Source: an uncultured Bacteroidota bacterium
Lineage (GTDB): Bacteria; Bacteroidota; Bacteroidia; Chitinophagales; Chitinophagaceae
Reading direction: 5' to 3'
NCBI GenBank assembly: GCA_946479055.1
Contig: CAMLEX010000274.1
Span: forward strand, 1 to 6,873
Length of the DNA: 6,873 bases
Shown: piece by piece, positions 6,565-6,873 of the stretch
How the letters are laid out: each line of letters opens with the position of its first letter
Numbering within the stretch: the first letter of the stretch is position 1
The notes under the pieces: generated by a model
Told to the model about the DNA's origin: nothing
Database searches by the model: none
The model's input: the letters and a program-made list of their open reading frames with translations, nothing else
Program-made: the position numbers and the translations under genes

Positions 6565-6873
6565 TCAACTATCCCGCAAGATATAACGGGTGGCGGCTTC
6601 TGTAATAAAAAGTTGTGCCAAACCATAGGTCACCATAACAACAATGCCTGCCATCTCAAATGATTGATAAAATTTATTGATCGCCAACACCGAATCAGAG
6701 ATCACAAATAATAAAGCACCGACCATCATCCACCGCCCGGCGTTTTTGTACTTGATAAACGACATATGCATAGCCAGCATGAGCATAAAACTAATTACTA
6801 TCGCATAAATCCGCACCGGCAATTTCATATCACCAAGATGAGGCGAAAGCAAACTTATTAAGATTATATAATA
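6565..6873 (-). CDS. YhhN/TMEM86 family membrane protein, C-terminal part (5' truncated)
   Basis: The reading frame is open to the window edge, giving 102 visible residues before the TGA at 6565-6567. The apparent start at 6852 is a TTG inside the open frame, so the true N-terminus lies outside. Visible features are LGDMKLPVRIYAIVIS with a following membrane segment, then GALLFVISDSVLAINKF, which is the best family signature, and a last helix with MVTYGLAQLFI. This fits the second half of the YhhN family (PF07947), 8-TM proteins of about 210-230 residues. Mammalian members hydrolyse the vinyl ether bond of lysoplasmalogen; the bacterial substrate is generally not established, so 'lysoplasmalogenase' is inferred by homology. 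The conserved Asp residues of the GD and SDS motifs are present. Confidence 0.85.
   Translation of the reverse strand, partial: YYIILISLLSPHLGDMKLPVRIYAIVISFMLMLAMHMSFIKYKNAGRWMMVGALLFVISDSVLAINKFYQSFEMAGIVVMVTYGLAQLFITEAATRYILRDS

Noticed and set aside
6417..6626. Minus-strand open frame of 69 codons across the convergent gene ends
   Set aside because: It overlaps both the 87-residue gene and the YhhN-type gene out of frame and has no recognisable motifs.

Overview
The window looks like chromosomal DNA of a Bacteroidota bacterium, probably a Chitinophagaceae-type (order Chitinophagales) organism. This is an inference from three things: the protein flavour (NadB, an LpxL/HtrB-type acyltransferase with HQFNWE, an MBL/rhodanese tail ending in GGWGKIK), AT-rich intergenic DNA without clear Shine-Dalgarno sequences, and promoter-like matches to the Bacteroidota -7 motif TAnnTTTG. 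No rRNA, tRNA, CRISPR array, transposase or integrase was found.

Layout, left to right. (1) Positions 1-127 (+) hold the last 41 codons of a rhodanese-type domain, probably the C-terminus of an MBL-fold hydrolase. (2) Positions 213-1097 (-) encode a lysophospholipid/lipid A type acyltransferase that converges on it. (3) Positions 1280-2905 (-) encode L-aspartate oxidase, nadB, the first step of de novo NAD synthesis; it lies upstream of the acyltransferase on the same strand, separated by 182 bp that carry a short repeat in three copies. (4) Positions 2906-3658 form a long non-coding divergent region with a candidate nadB promoter. (5) Positions 3659-6551 (+) hold a compact three-gene cluster: a 767-residue protein of unknown function with no signal peptide, a DUF1360-type small membrane protein, and an 87-residue CxCG-headed small protein. 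(6) Positions 6565-6873 (-) hold the C-terminal part of a YhhN/TMEM86 family membrane protein, which converges on the cluster with only 13 bp between stop codons.

The housekeeping half (nadB, acyltransferase, rhodanese tail) is ordinary. The part most likely to be undescribed is the three-gene cluster. Its tight spacing suggests co-transcription, and none of its members has a function I can name from sequence. The other notable item is a GC-rich palindromic element that sits in frame inside a linker of nadB and is translated.
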